Below, one piece after another: positions 8,235 to 16,143 of a DNA stretch of 30,100 nt. This DNA comes from Porticoccus sp033791605 (GTDB lineage: Bacteria > Pseudomonadota > Gammaproteobacteria > Pseudomonadales > Porticoccaceae). A model generated the notes under the pieces. That model saw only the letters and a program-made list of their open reading frames with translations. It was not told the DNA's origin and made no database searches. A program made the translations under genes and the position numbers. The stretch covers positions 1 to 30,100 of the forward strand of contig JASJGJ010000150.1 of NCBI GenBank assembly GCA_033791605.1, read 5' to 3'. Every line of letters begins with the position of its first letter. Position 1 is the first letter of the stretch.

Positions 8235-10072
8235 GCCGTCACCTCCTTAGAAAAAGGTATCACATTGTCCTTCCCACCACCGATAATAGCATCAACTATC
8301 CAACGGGCTGTTACGGGAAGCCCGTCGTAACACAGTAGCGGCTTCAACTTATTTGGATTGATTTCACATTCGTTGATCAATAACATTCTTAGCTGGCCAT
8401 CGCGATTTTGTTCAATCACATAGATCTGGTCATGATTTTCAATAAAAGCCTCAACATCTGCATTAAAGGGAAATCCACGGACACGTAGTGCGTCAAGAAA
8501 AATACCTTTATCACCCAAGATATCAAGTGCTTCTTCAGCCGAAGCTGTGGTGGTACCAAAGTAAATCATCCCGTTTTGAGTTGGCTTTGCAGCCGAAACA
8601 ATTTGAGGTTGAGGTACGTAATCCTTAGCTGTTTCCCATTTAACCAGCAGACGTTTCATATTCTCAACATACTCATCACTACTTTCAGTGTATTTTGCGT
8701 ACTGATCTCGGGATGAACCGCGAGTAAAAAAAGCACCTTTGGTTGGGTGTGTTCCAGGGTATGTGCGATAACAGATGCCATCTCCATCTATATCCAGATA
8801 ACGGCCATAGCGTTCAGACATAACTTCTAACTCAGCCTCAGAAAACACTTTCCCACGGTCGTACCGTTTAGAGTCATCCCACTCCAACGGTTCTGAAAAA
8901 TGTTCATTCATTCCCAAATCTAGATCACTCATCAGAATGACCGGGGTCTGTAATCGATCGGCAAGGTCGAAGCTGGCGGCCCCCATCTCAAAACACTCCT
9001 TGGGAGTAGCGGGAAACATCAACACATGTTTGGTATCCCCATGGGAAGCATATGCCGCTAACAATATATCTGACTGTTGAGAGCGAGTGGGCATACCCGT
9101 TGATGGTCCTGCTCGTTGTATATCAAACAGTACCGCGGGCACTTCGGCAAAGTAAGCCAACCCCAGAAATTCGTTCATTAATGACACACCAGGACCAGAG
9201 GTTGCAGTAAAAGATCTAGCACCATTCCACGAAGCACCGATAACCATACCAATGGCTGCCAACTCATCTTCGGCTTGAACAATGGCGTAATTGCATTTAC
9301 CTGAGACTGGATCGTGTCTTAACCGTTTAGCATATTTTTCAAACTGCTCAACCACGGATGTTGATGGAGTAATCGGGTACCAAGCAGCTACGGATGCCCC
9401 CCCAAATATAGCGCCAAGCCCAAGTGCAGCGTTCCCTTCCATCAGGATATGATCATTAACCATCTCACGACGCGCCACCTGAATACCGAGGGGACAAGAA
9501 AAATTTTCCTGTGCATAGTAGTAACCTAGCTCCAAAGCATGAAGATTGGGAGCTATCAATTTTTCTTTACCCTTAAATTGATCGTGTACCAGAGTTTTAA
9601 GAACATCAAATTCAATGGCTAACATGGCGGCCAATGCACCAATATAGATAACATTTTTAAATAATTGTCGCTGACGCGGGTCGCTATATTCTCGCCGAGA
9701 TATGTCCGTCAGAGGAATACCGAGAAGAGTGATATCGTCACGGTACAACGTTCTATCCAGAGGTTTTGTATTGTCGTAAATGAAATATCCACCAGGCTCC
9801 ACGGTCTTAATATCCTGAACAATACTTTGGGGATTTACGGCCACCATAATATCTACGCCGCCACGGCGACCGACGTAACCCTTATCATTAACCCGCACTT
9901 CATACCAAGTGGGCAGTCCTTGGATATTGGAAGGAAAGATATTTTTTGGACTTACAGGAATACCCATGCGAAAAATGGTTTTGGCAAACAGATTATTTGC
10001 ACTAGCAGATCCAGTACCATTCGTGTTCGCAAAACGTATCACGAAATCATTGACGGACTTTATTTGCTGCAT
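8231..10072 (-). CDS. korA: 2-oxoacid (2-oxoglutarate):ferredoxin oxidoreductase, fused gamma-alpha subunit
   Basis: Partner of KorB. The N-terminal gamma domain (~1-200) has the NGTGSASANNLFAKTIFRMG and GRRGGVDIMVAVNP elements. The alpha part follows with YPITPSTS (Tyr at residue 232), the 2-oxoacid-binding signature of two-subunit OFORs, then ATSGPGVSLMNEFLGLA and DIQRAGPSTGMPT. At 613 aa it fits the fused gamma-alpha type. The gene lies 41 bp after the GltD-like oxidoreductase gene and overlaps korB by 4 bp, so all three genes form one operon. The start is ATG at 10072 with a weak upstream CAGG. The TPP-binding subunit is KorB. Confidence 0.93.
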   Translation of the reverse strand: MQQIKSVNDFVIRFANTNGTGSASANNLFAKTIFRMGIPVSPKNIFPSNIQGLPTWYEVRVNDKGYVGRRGGVDIMVAVNPQSIVQDIKTVEPGGYFIYDNTKPLDRTLYRDDITLLGIPLTDISRREYSDPRQRQLFKNVIYIGALAAMLAIEFDVLKTLVHDQFKGKEKLIAPNLHALELGYYYAQENFSCPLGIQVARREMVNDHILMEGNAALGLGAIFGGASVAAWYPITPSTSVVEQFEKYAKRLRHDPVSGKCNYAIVQAEDELAAIGMVIGASWNGARSFTATSGPGVSLMNEFLGLAYFAEVPAVLFDIQRAGPSTGMPTRSQQSDILLAAYASHGDTKHVLMFPATPKECFEMGAASFDLADRLQTPVILMSDLDLGMNEHFSEPLEWDDSKRYDRGKVFSEAELEVMSERYGRYLDIDGDGICYRTYPGTHPTKGAFFTRGSSRDQYAKYTESSDEYVENMKRLLVKWETAKDYVPQPQIVSAAKPTQNGMIYFGTTTASAEEALDILGDKGIFLDALRVRGFPFNADVEAFIENHDQIYVIEQNRDGQLRMLLINECEINPNKLKPLLCYDGLPVTARWIVDAIIGGGKDNVIPFSKEVTA

Positions 10073-10113
10073 AGTTATTTACTGCCTGTTTCTTGGTTTT
10101 CTCAATTTTTATT

Positions 10114-11916
10114 TTATTTAAACAATGGCGCAGCCTTGGTCACCTGATAATAAAATTGCTGCATATCCCAGGCTGCTGTTGGACAACGCTCAGCACAAAG
10201 TCCACAGTGAAGGCATACATCTTCATCCTTTACCATAACCCGACCGGTATTGAGATCACCTGACACATAAAGGTCCTGATCTTCATTTCGTGCTTTTACT
10301 CTGAGTTGTTGCCGCAATTCAGTTTCTTCGCTGTTTCCAATAAAATTAATGCAATCCATCGGACAAATATCAACACAGGCATCGCATTCGATACATTTGT
10401 CATCAAAAAATACTGTTTGCACATCACAATTTAGGCACCGTTCCGCTTCTGCAAACGCTGTATTAAGGTCAAAACCCAGTTCAACTTCTAGCTTGCGATT
10501 CTGCAATGCACTCGTCAATTCTACGAGCGGGACTATTTTCCTCAGGTCAGTTGTAACATCGTTATCGTAACTCCACTCATGAATACCCATTTTTTGGCTA
10601 ATCAAACTGGAGCCTGGCGGGGGCCTCTGATCGACTTGCTTGCCCTCGCAAAACAAATCAATGGAAACGGCAGCTTGATGCCCATGGGCAACAGCAGTAA
10701 TGATATTTGTAGGTCCAAAAGCAGAATCACCGCCAAAAAATACTTTTGAGCAAGAAGATTGGAAGGTTTGCGGATTCAAAACAGGCATTCCCCAATCGTC
10801 AAACTCGATACCGGCGTCAGCCTCGATCCATGGAAAGGCATTTTCCTGGCCGATAGCCACCAACACCTCATCACAAGGATACAAGACAGGTTCATCGCCT
10901 GTAGGCACAAGAGAACGCTTACCGCTATCATCGTAAGTAGCACTCACTTTCTCAAAACGCATGCCCACCAACTTGCCATATTCATGTACAAATTCCAATG
11001 GCACATGATTTTCAATAATGGGGATACCCTCATGGATGGCATCTTCCTTTTCCCAAGTAGAGGCCTTCATCTCCTCAAAAGGACTCCGGACAATGACTTT
11101 AACCTCCTCGCCACCAAGGCGACGGGCAGTACGGCAACAATCCATCGCCGTATTACCACCACCCAAAACAATCACTCGCTTACCAATTTTTTCAACATGT
11201 TCAAAAGCTACGCTGGCTAACCAATCGATACCCACATGAATGAACTTGTCACCCTCCTGCCGGCCAGGCAGCGTGGGTAAATCACGACCACGTGGCGCAC
11301 CAGAACCCACAAAAATAGCATCATAATTCTGACTTATTAGCTCTTTCAGACTATCTACGTAGTGATTAAAGTGCGTCACCAACCCCATACCTAAGATATA
11401 CCCCACCTCTTCATCTAATACCGTTTCTGGCAAACGAAACGAGGGGATTTGGCTGCGCATGAAGCCACCGGCTTTTGACTGCTCATCATAAATATCTAAT
11501 GTATAGCCTAAAGGAGCCAGATCCCGAGCTACGGTCAAAGAGGCAGGGCCAGCACCAATCAAAGCAATTTTTTTGCCATTATTTTGGGCAGGAATAGTGG
11601 GTAGGCGAGATTGAATGTCATCTTTAAAGTCCGCAGCAACCCGCTTCAGGCGACAGATCGCTACAGGTTCCGACTCAACTCTTCCACGACGACATGCGGG
11701 TTCACAGGGACGATCACAAGTACGCCCTAATACACCAGGGAATACATTGGACTCCCAGTTAATCATGTAGGCATCGGTATATCGCTGTTGTGCGATCAGT
11801 CGAATATATTCAGGAACTGGTGTATGCGCAGGACAGGCATACTGACAATCCACTACTTTATGGAAGTACTCTTGATCTTTGATGTCTGTAGGCTTCAAAA
11901 GAAATCCCCGTTTCAC
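10114..11916 (-). CDS. GltD-like FAD/NAD(P)-dependent oxidoreductase with C-terminal double [4Fe-4S] ferredoxin domain
   Basis: Flavin and iron-sulfur oxidoreductase (600 aa) heading the kor operon, probably moving electrons between ferredoxin-type clusters and NAD(P)H. The N-terminal GltD-like Fe-S region has C24, C28 (CQYACPAHTPVPEYI), C67, C71 and C75 (CDRPCEPACRRG). The FAD loop is GAGPAS (~121-126), the NAD(P) loop GGGNTAMDCC, and ATG-like C-terminal FAD contact residues lie near VFFGGDSAFGPTNII. The last ~100 residues carry two clusters, CIECDACVDICP and CLHCGLCAERCP. The start is uncertain: GTG at 11916 fits the reading frame, but TTG at 11898 lies behind GGGGA. It is not a true GltD, as no large glutamate synthase subunit is nearby. 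Confidence 0.88.
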   Translation of the reverse strand: MKRGFLLKPTDIKDQEYFHKVVDCQYACPAHTPVPEYIRLIAQQRYTDAYMINWESNVFPGVLGRTCDRPCEPACRRGRVESEPVAICRLKRVAADFKDDIQSRLPTIPAQNNGKKIALIGAGPASLTVARDLAPLGYTLDIYDEQSKAGGFMRSQIPSFRLPETVLDEEVGYILGMGLVTHFNHYVDSLKELISQNYDAIFVGSGAPRGRDLPTLPGRQEGDKFIHVGIDWLASVAFEHVEKIGKRVIVLGGGNTAMDCCRTARRLGGEEVKVIVRSPFEEMKASTWEKEDAIHEGIPIIENHVPLEFVHEYGKLVGMRFEKVSATYDDSGKRSLVPTGDEPVLYPCDEVLVAIGQENAFPWIEADAGIEFDDWGMPVLNPQTFQSSCSKVFFGGDSAFGPTNIITAVAHGHQAAVSIDLFCEGKQVDQRPPPGSSLISQKMGIHEWSYDNDVTTDLRKIVPLVELTSALQNRKLEVELGFDLNTAFAEAERCLNCDVQTVFFDDKCIECDACVDICPMDCINFIGNSEETELRQQLRVKARNEDQDLYVSGDLNTGRVMVKDEDVCLHCGLCAERCPTAAWDMQQFYYQVTKAAPLFK

Positions 11917-11934
11917 ACAAAATCAACTCAGTCA

Positions 11935-11963
11935 ACAATACTGCTAGTTTTGTTACGCTGCAA
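11935..11963 (-). promoter_or_regulatory. Candidate sigma-70 promoter of the kor operon
   Basis: Reading the minus strand, TTGCAG (11958-11963) and TATTGT (11935-11940) are separated by exactly 17 bp, four of six matches each. The predicted start would lie only about 11 nt before the GTG at 11916, which would favour the TTG start at 11898. This is eye-matched only. Confidence 0.35.
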
Positions 11964-12223
11964 CAATGTCCCATGCTTTTTTTCGCTATTTATACGAAAT
12001 AAAAAGGATATTTAGTAAAAAAAACGGGCATCAACCATCATCCCAAAAATAACTAGGGCTGGAGAACAAATACCCTACCAAACCCCAATTGACTCGCTGT
12101 CACTCATTAAAAATGAATGAATTACTGACCATTAAAAGCGTTTTTTCTATACATAAAAATAATCAAGTCACTTTTTTCGACTCTTTATACTCATCTCAAA
12201 CAATTCTGGTTTTAGCAAATACC

Positions 12224-12275
12224 GTCATACCCACACCGAGAAACCTGTTGGCAGGTTTTTTGCTGATGCCATGAC
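12224..12275. repeat. 52-bp palindromic REP-like element candidate
   Basis: The element is bounded by inverted GTCAT (12224-12228) and ATGAC (12271-12275). Near its centre AAACCTG (12241-12247) pairs with CAGGTTT (12252-12258) across a TTGG loop and runs into Ts. GTCAT...ATGAC ends around a hairpin are typical of dispersed extragenic palindromes in proteobacteria. Only one copy is seen in this window. Confidence 0.4.
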
Positions 12276-12426
12276 CTAATAAACTATATGAAAAAAACAA
12301 TATACAAGTAACGACAATGTTGCTTTCCATCACAACAGTCTGGGATAAATTCGAATAATTTATTCCACCTTCTAATTTTGCTGCAACACTCACTAAAAAA
12401 ACCAGAAAAGCAAAAGAGGTCTAGGG

Positions 12427-13794
12427 TCAGTACTTTCCAGCACCTTTGGCATAAACTTTTCTATACCAATATTCCAACAAACATGCGGCTAAAACAGCCC
12501 CGTATTCCATAAGGTAAACCCACAGGGGCAACTCAAATGGCTCATATTGAGTGGAACCTAAATTGACACCAATGGCATAGGACAACATCACTGAAACGGA
12601 AAAGGTCCAACTCCACAAACTGGGGTAAAGCACTGCGAATGGTAATAACCAGAGTAGATACCAGGCATTGACCACGGGTGCTACCAAGAAAAACACACCA
12701 AAAATTATATCGCCACGAGGTATCTTCCACATGCTGTTTTGGCTATGCAGCCAGAACAGCCGCATGTAAATCACCAAAAAACCGACTCCTAACAGAAGCT
12801 TTACAGACAAGGGATCTAGCCACTGCAACATAACCCCATAGATAGAACTATTAAATTGCCACGCCCTGACAAAAATCATTAACCCTGAAATATCTGACGC
12901 GCCGCGCCAGATAAACGGCCCATAAAGCGCCAATAACGTTATGGCAAACACAACCCAATAACGTAGTCGCATACGCCACAACACAAAAGGTACCAACAGA
13001 AGCGCAAAAACTTTGGCCCCGACACTTAGCCCAAGCGCCACCGCTGCCAAAGTAAATTGCTGACGATAGCGGCCATACAAAGCCCCCACCAACAACATAG
13101 CACCGAGACCATCCGGATGAGCAGTAAATGCCAGCTCTTTAATAACCAGTGGCGACCACGCGTACAGTAACACCCATCGTATATCGGCCTGCTTCAACGA
13201 CACTAACTTCAGTAACAAGAGTATCAAGGCCATATCTACCGCAACATACAACAACTGCAATGGCCATATTTTTGCCGGTGCTATCACGTGCCCTAACAAA
13301 AAAGTGTATTCAACCGTAGGGGCATAAATGGTGGGAACATTGGGATAATTAATTCTGGCCAACAACTGTCTAAATTGTTCAGGAATAGATCCATCACCAA
13401 AAAAATCAGAGGGTGCTATACCGTAGGGAGACCCGGCCTCAAAAAAAAGATATCCATCCCAAAGGTAACGAAAAAAATCACTCTCCCACAGAGGGTTTCC
13501 CAGAACACCAATAACACGAAAACACAAAGCCCAAAACAAGATTCTGAATGGCGTCAAAGCCGCCACACTTGAAAACCCAAACACCACCAGAGTTGCCACA
13601 AAGCTGAGCGCCAGTAACGCGTAAAACTCCCACAAGGAAAGGAATTCGGGATGCACCGAGAGCCAAGCCAAGATGCCATAGGCAACGGCACAGACTAAAC
13701 CAGCACCATCTTGCCACCTAATAGATAAATAAAAATCAGGCCTTAAACTGAGAAATTTTTTGGTATCGCTGTAATCTGTATTTTCGGCCGTCAT
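12427..13794 (-). CDS. Multi-pass membrane glycosyltransferase (GT-C-like)
   Basis: An integral inner-membrane protein of 455 aa with about ten to twelve hydrophobic helices. The first periplasmic loop reads NPLWESDFFRYLWDGYLF; an acidic residue followed by RYxWDG is characteristic of GT-C mannosyl/glucosyltransferases that use polyprenyl-phosphate sugars. Later hallmarks are AWSPLVIKELAFTAHPDG and VNAWYLLWLLPF. The start is ATG at 13794 behind GGGA. It is transcribed away from a plus-strand cluster that includes a GT2 enzyme of the dolichyl-phosphate-glucose-synthase type, which could supply its donor (inference). Exact acceptor and sugar are unknown. Its AT-rich 3' flank shows no terminator. 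Confidence 0.75.
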   Translation of the reverse strand: MTAENTDYSDTKKFLSLRPDFYLSIRWQDGAGLVCAVAYGILAWLSVHPEFLSLWEFYALLALSFVATLVVFGFSSVAALTPFRILFWALCFRVIGVLGNPLWESDFFRYLWDGYLFFEAGSPYGIAPSDFFGDGSIPEQFRQLLARINYPNVPTIYAPTVEYTFLLGHVIAPAKIWPLQLLYVAVDMALILLLLKLVSLKQADIRWVLLYAWSPLVIKELAFTAHPDGLGAMLLVGALYGRYRQQFTLAAVALGLSVGAKVFALLLVPFVLWRMRLRYWVVFAITLLALYGPFIWRGASDISGLMIFVRAWQFNSSIYGVMLQWLDPLSVKLLLGVGFLVIYMRLFWLHSQNSMWKIPRGDIIFGVFFLVAPVVNAWYLLWLLPFAVLYPSLWSWTFSVSVMLSYAIGVNLGSTQYEPFELPLWVYLMEYGAVLAACLLEYWYRKVYAKGAGKY

Positions 13795-14132
13795 ATGAAT
13801 CCCGTTCTTTTTATCATTTTTTTACCTCCTAACTTTTCATCTCTCAAGCTTTTACCTCAAAAAATAAATAGCAGCATACAAATGCTGAAGTAAGAGTTTG
13901 CTATCGATAAAAAATTTCATCTTACCCTTGTCCTCTTATCCCATGAACCATGAACCAGGAACCAGGAACCATGAATTAATTTTATAAGAACTATTTTCTA
14001 TTCCCAGACTCTATACTGCTCACAATAACGATAATTTACTGATAGCTTCAGAAAAACTGAGCACCTCTTTCGGCACACAACCTTAATCACATCTGCGACC
14101 AAGCAAGTGAAACACACAAAATCAGGCACGCA
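13795..14132. other. Divergent intergenic region of the two glycosyltransferase units
   Basis: The region holds 338 bp without a gene and should contain both divergent promoters. Its one striking feature is the heptamer repeat at 13943-13977. No confident -35/-10 pair was found. Confidence 0.55.
13943..13977. repeat. Heptanucleotide tandem repeat (five units)
   Basis: Five consecutive 7-bp units: ATGAACC, ATGAACC, AGGAACC, AGGAACC, ATGAATT. Three or four are perfect apart from the T/G at position 2. Units are directly abutting without spacers, so this is a micro/minisatellite and not a CRISPR. Confidence 0.85.
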
Positions 14133-14447
14133 ATGAAAATAATACATTACCGTCTACCTATGTTATTTCTACCATTGCTGGTATTCGTCGGACTAGCCTC
14201 TTCAGTATCTGCCTCCGTCAACCTAGCGCCTCCTTCACTAGATGACCCCTACTATCTTGGTCAGCTTACCTATCACAAGAAGCTAGCCTGTGGCACCTGC
14301 CCTCTAGCAAAAACAACTTTAGATGCGGAAAAGGCAAAAGACTTTATTAAAGCCCTCAAAACTGACAAACAGTTTTTAACGATATTAACGGATAAAGAAC
14401 GCTCAGCTGTCGCCTTTTATATCGAAGAGTTTTTTGCTCCACGCTAG
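14133..14447 (+). CDS. Small exported protein with CGTCP motif (cytochrome-c-like without heme His)
   Basis: A 104-aa secreted protein. A signal peptide (MKIIHYRLPMLFLPLLVFVGLASSVSASV) precedes a ~75-residue domain: YYLGQLTYHKKLACGTCPLA, a helical middle, then LTDKERSAVAFYIEEFF. The layout (YxLGxxxYxxKxxCxxC near the N-terminus and a final helix starting LTxxE) is that of a small class I cytochrome c, but the heme-binding CxxCH is CGTCP, so covalent heme with His ligation is not expected. The two Cys may be redox-active or metal-binding. It is the first gene of a plus-strand cluster; the next gene's TTG start lies 37 bp after its stop. Confidence 0.75.
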   Translation: MKIIHYRLPMLFLPLLVFVGLASSVSASVNLAPPSLDDPYYLGQLTYHKKLACGTCPLAKTTLDAEKAKDFIKALKTDKQFLTILTDKERSAVAFYIEEFFAPR

Positions 14448-14484
14448 CCATCAACCTGACATCATAAATTCTCGAGGAAGTGAT

Positions 14485-15243
14485 TTGACGTATCAGAATC
14501 AACAGGTTGCCTGCATCATTCCCGCCAAAGATGAAGCTAAATCCATAGGGTTTGTCATTAAAGGCCTTCAGCAATTAACAAATGAAGCGGGTCACCTGCT
14601 GATTGATAAGATCGTTGTTTGTGACAATGGATCAGTGGATGAAACAGCGAGCATAGCTCAAGCTATGAATGTACGGGTTATTAGCCAGCCTCAATCCGGA
14701 TATGGCATCGCCTGTCTTACCGCACTGACTCAAACTACAAACGCTGACATTGTTTTATTCATAGATGGCGACAATGCCTTTCGAGCAGAACAGGCCATAT
14801 TACTCATTAATTCAGTAGCGAACGGCACAGACCTCGCCATTGGATCACGAGCTTTAGGTAGTACAGAACAAGGAGCCCTCACTCCCCCCCAACGTTTTGG
14901 CAATTGGCTTGCCTGTCATTTAATTCAATGGTTCTGGAAGAGAACAGTCAGCGATCTCGGGCCCTTTCGGGCTATATCCCAAAAAGCCCTAAAAAAATTG
15001 GCCATGGAAAATAAAAGTTTTGGCTGGACTATAGAAATGCAAATAAAAGCCATTCAAAAAGGAATGATGGTCGTTGAACACCCCGTGGACACCTATTGTC
15101 GCTTGGGCCATTCTAAAATTAGCGGCACCGTTAAGGGGACCATAGGTGCTGGGGTCGGTATTTTATCGATGATAGTAAAGCTCCGGTGGCGCCAATTTCG
15201 AAACAACTCTGCCTCTTCCATCCGCTCATTCTCTTCATACTAA
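14485..15243 (+). CDS. Glycosyltransferase family 2, polyprenyl-phosphate sugar synthase type
   Basis: A cytoplasmic or membrane-associated GT2 (252 aa) resembling dolichyl/undecaprenyl-phosphate glucosyltransferases. It would transfer a nucleotide sugar to a lipid phosphate. The GT-A core has CIIPAKDEAKSIG, IVVCDNGSVDET and the DxD motif in FIDGDNAF. Acceptor-side features are GSRALG, QRFGNWLACHLI, DLGPFRAI and GWTIEMQIKAI. I chose the TTG at 14485 because GAGGAAG (14474-14480) precedes it; the frame extends to 14434 but has no ribosome-binding site there. No membrane anchor is obvious. It sits between the CGTCP protein and a DUF547 gene and diverges from a GT-C-like enzyme that could use its product. 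Confidence 0.87.
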   Translation: MTYQNQQVACIIPAKDEAKSIGFVIKGLQQLTNEAGHLLIDKIVVCDNGSVDETASIAQAMNVRVISQPQSGYGIACLTALTQTTNADIVLFIDGDNAFRAEQAILLINSVANGTDLAIGSRALGSTEQGALTPPQRFGNWLACHLIQWFWKRTVSDLGPFRAISQKALKKLAMENKSFGWTIEMQIKAIQKGMMVVEHPVDTYCRLGHSKISGTVKGTIGAGVGILSMIVKLRWRQFRNNSASSIRSFSSY

Positions 15244-15270
15244 AAGACGATTCAAGGGAGAAATCCATAA

Positions 15271-16119
15271 GTGCCCATACCCACACGATATACAGTCAAT
15301 CTTCGTACGTACTTGTTAATAACAATGCTCACCTTTCTTTTGGTTGTCTCTCAAATAACCTATGCAGCCCCCACTGACAAATCTTTAATATTTTGGGTAG
15401 ATAATGACGAAAATAGTACCCATAAAATAAATCACAGTCTGTGGCAGGCGTTACTAGACAGTTATCTAACCAGTAATCACCCTAGCGGGGTTAATCGTTT
15501 TAATTATGCGATGGTAACTTCTGGTGATCGCAAAAAATTAAATGATTACCTTAACAACCTGCAACAGCTCGACCCTCGCACCTATAATCGAGCTGAACAA
15601 CAAGCGTACTGGATTAATCTCTACAATGCGCTAACTGTTGAATTGATACTAAAGAACTACCCCGTAGAATCTATTACCAAGCTAGGTGAAAGTTACTTTA
15701 GCTTCGGTCCATGGGATGACAAAGTAGCCACTATTCAGGGGAAAAGACTTTCCCTTAACAATATAGAACACGGTATTTTAAGGGCGCTATTTAGGGATAA
15801 CCGTATTCACTATGCAGTTAATTGTGCCAGTATCAGCTGCCCCAATTTGGCAGCACAAGCCTTTACTGCAGAGAATACCAACCAGCTTCTTGACCAAGGG
15901 GCAAAGCAATATGTCAATCACCCCAGAGGGGTTGTTTTCAAAGACGATACGCTCAAAGTATCGAGCATTTATCATTGGTACAAAGTTGATTTTGGTAATA
16001 ACGACCAAGCATTAATCCATCACCTGATCAAATATGCCGAACCTGAATTGGTAGATAAATTACAGCGTTACCAAGGCAATATTGAGCACCATTACGATTG
16101 GAATCTCAACAAACCGTAG
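15271..16119 (+). CDS. Exported DUF547 domain protein
   Basis: A 282-aa protein with an N-terminal signal peptide (hydrophobic stretch LLITMLTFLLVVSQITYAA). The DUF547 hallmarks are all present: QAYWINLYNALTVELIL, the HYAVNCASISCPNL segment with two invariant cysteines, and the terminal HYDWNLN. The biochemical function of DUF547 is unknown; the Cys/His conservation suggests a thiol hydrolase-like or redox role (inference). The start is GTG at 15271, preceded by AGGGAG about 10 bp upstream. It begins 27 bp after the GT2 stop and 24 bp before the next gene, so co-transcription is likely. Confidence 0.9.
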   Translation: MPIPTRYTVNLRTYLLITMLTFLLVVSQITYAAPTDKSLIFWVDNDENSTHKINHSLWQALLDSYLTSNHPSGVNRFNYAMVTSGDRKKLNDYLNNLQQLDPRTYNRAEQQAYWINLYNALTVELILKNYPVESITKLGESYFSFGPWDDKVATIQGKRLSLNNIEHGILRALFRDNRIHYAVNCASISCPNLAAQAFTAENTNQLLDQGAKQYVNHPRGVVFKDDTLKVSSIYHWYKVDFGNNDQALIHHLIKYAEPELVDKLQRYQGNIEHHYDWNLNKP

Positions 16120-16143
16120 CAACATAATAAGACTGGATAATTA

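Larger units (their letters stand above)
11917..12426. other. Non-coding region between the kor operon and the membrane glycosyltransferase
   Basis: About 510 bp of AT-rich DNA. It contains the candidate kor promoter near its left end and a palindromic element at 12224-12275. Two open frames of 61-65 codons cross the palindrome on opposite strands, lack ribosome-binding sites, and look like chance. No terminator was evident for the minus-strand gene ending at 12427. Confidence 0.6.

Noticed and set aside
10114..11916. Glutamate synthase small subunit (gltD)
   Set aside because: The fold is GltD-like, but the extra C-terminal ferredoxin clusters and co-transcription with korAB, with no gltB, point to a different role.
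12089..12393. Two short frames on opposite strands in the kor/GT-C gap
   Set aside because: Both owe part of their length to the palindrome at 12224-12275; neither has a ribosome-binding site or a familiar protein feature.
13943..13977. CRISPR-like array
   Set aside because: Units are 7 bp and directly abutting, with no spacers and no cas genes nearby.
14485..16119. Arsenosugar biosynthesis locus (GT2 plus DUF547)
   Set aside because: GT2 and DUF547 genes do occur in such loci, but no arsenic methyltransferase or ArsS radical-SAM gene is in view, so the pathway cannot be supported.
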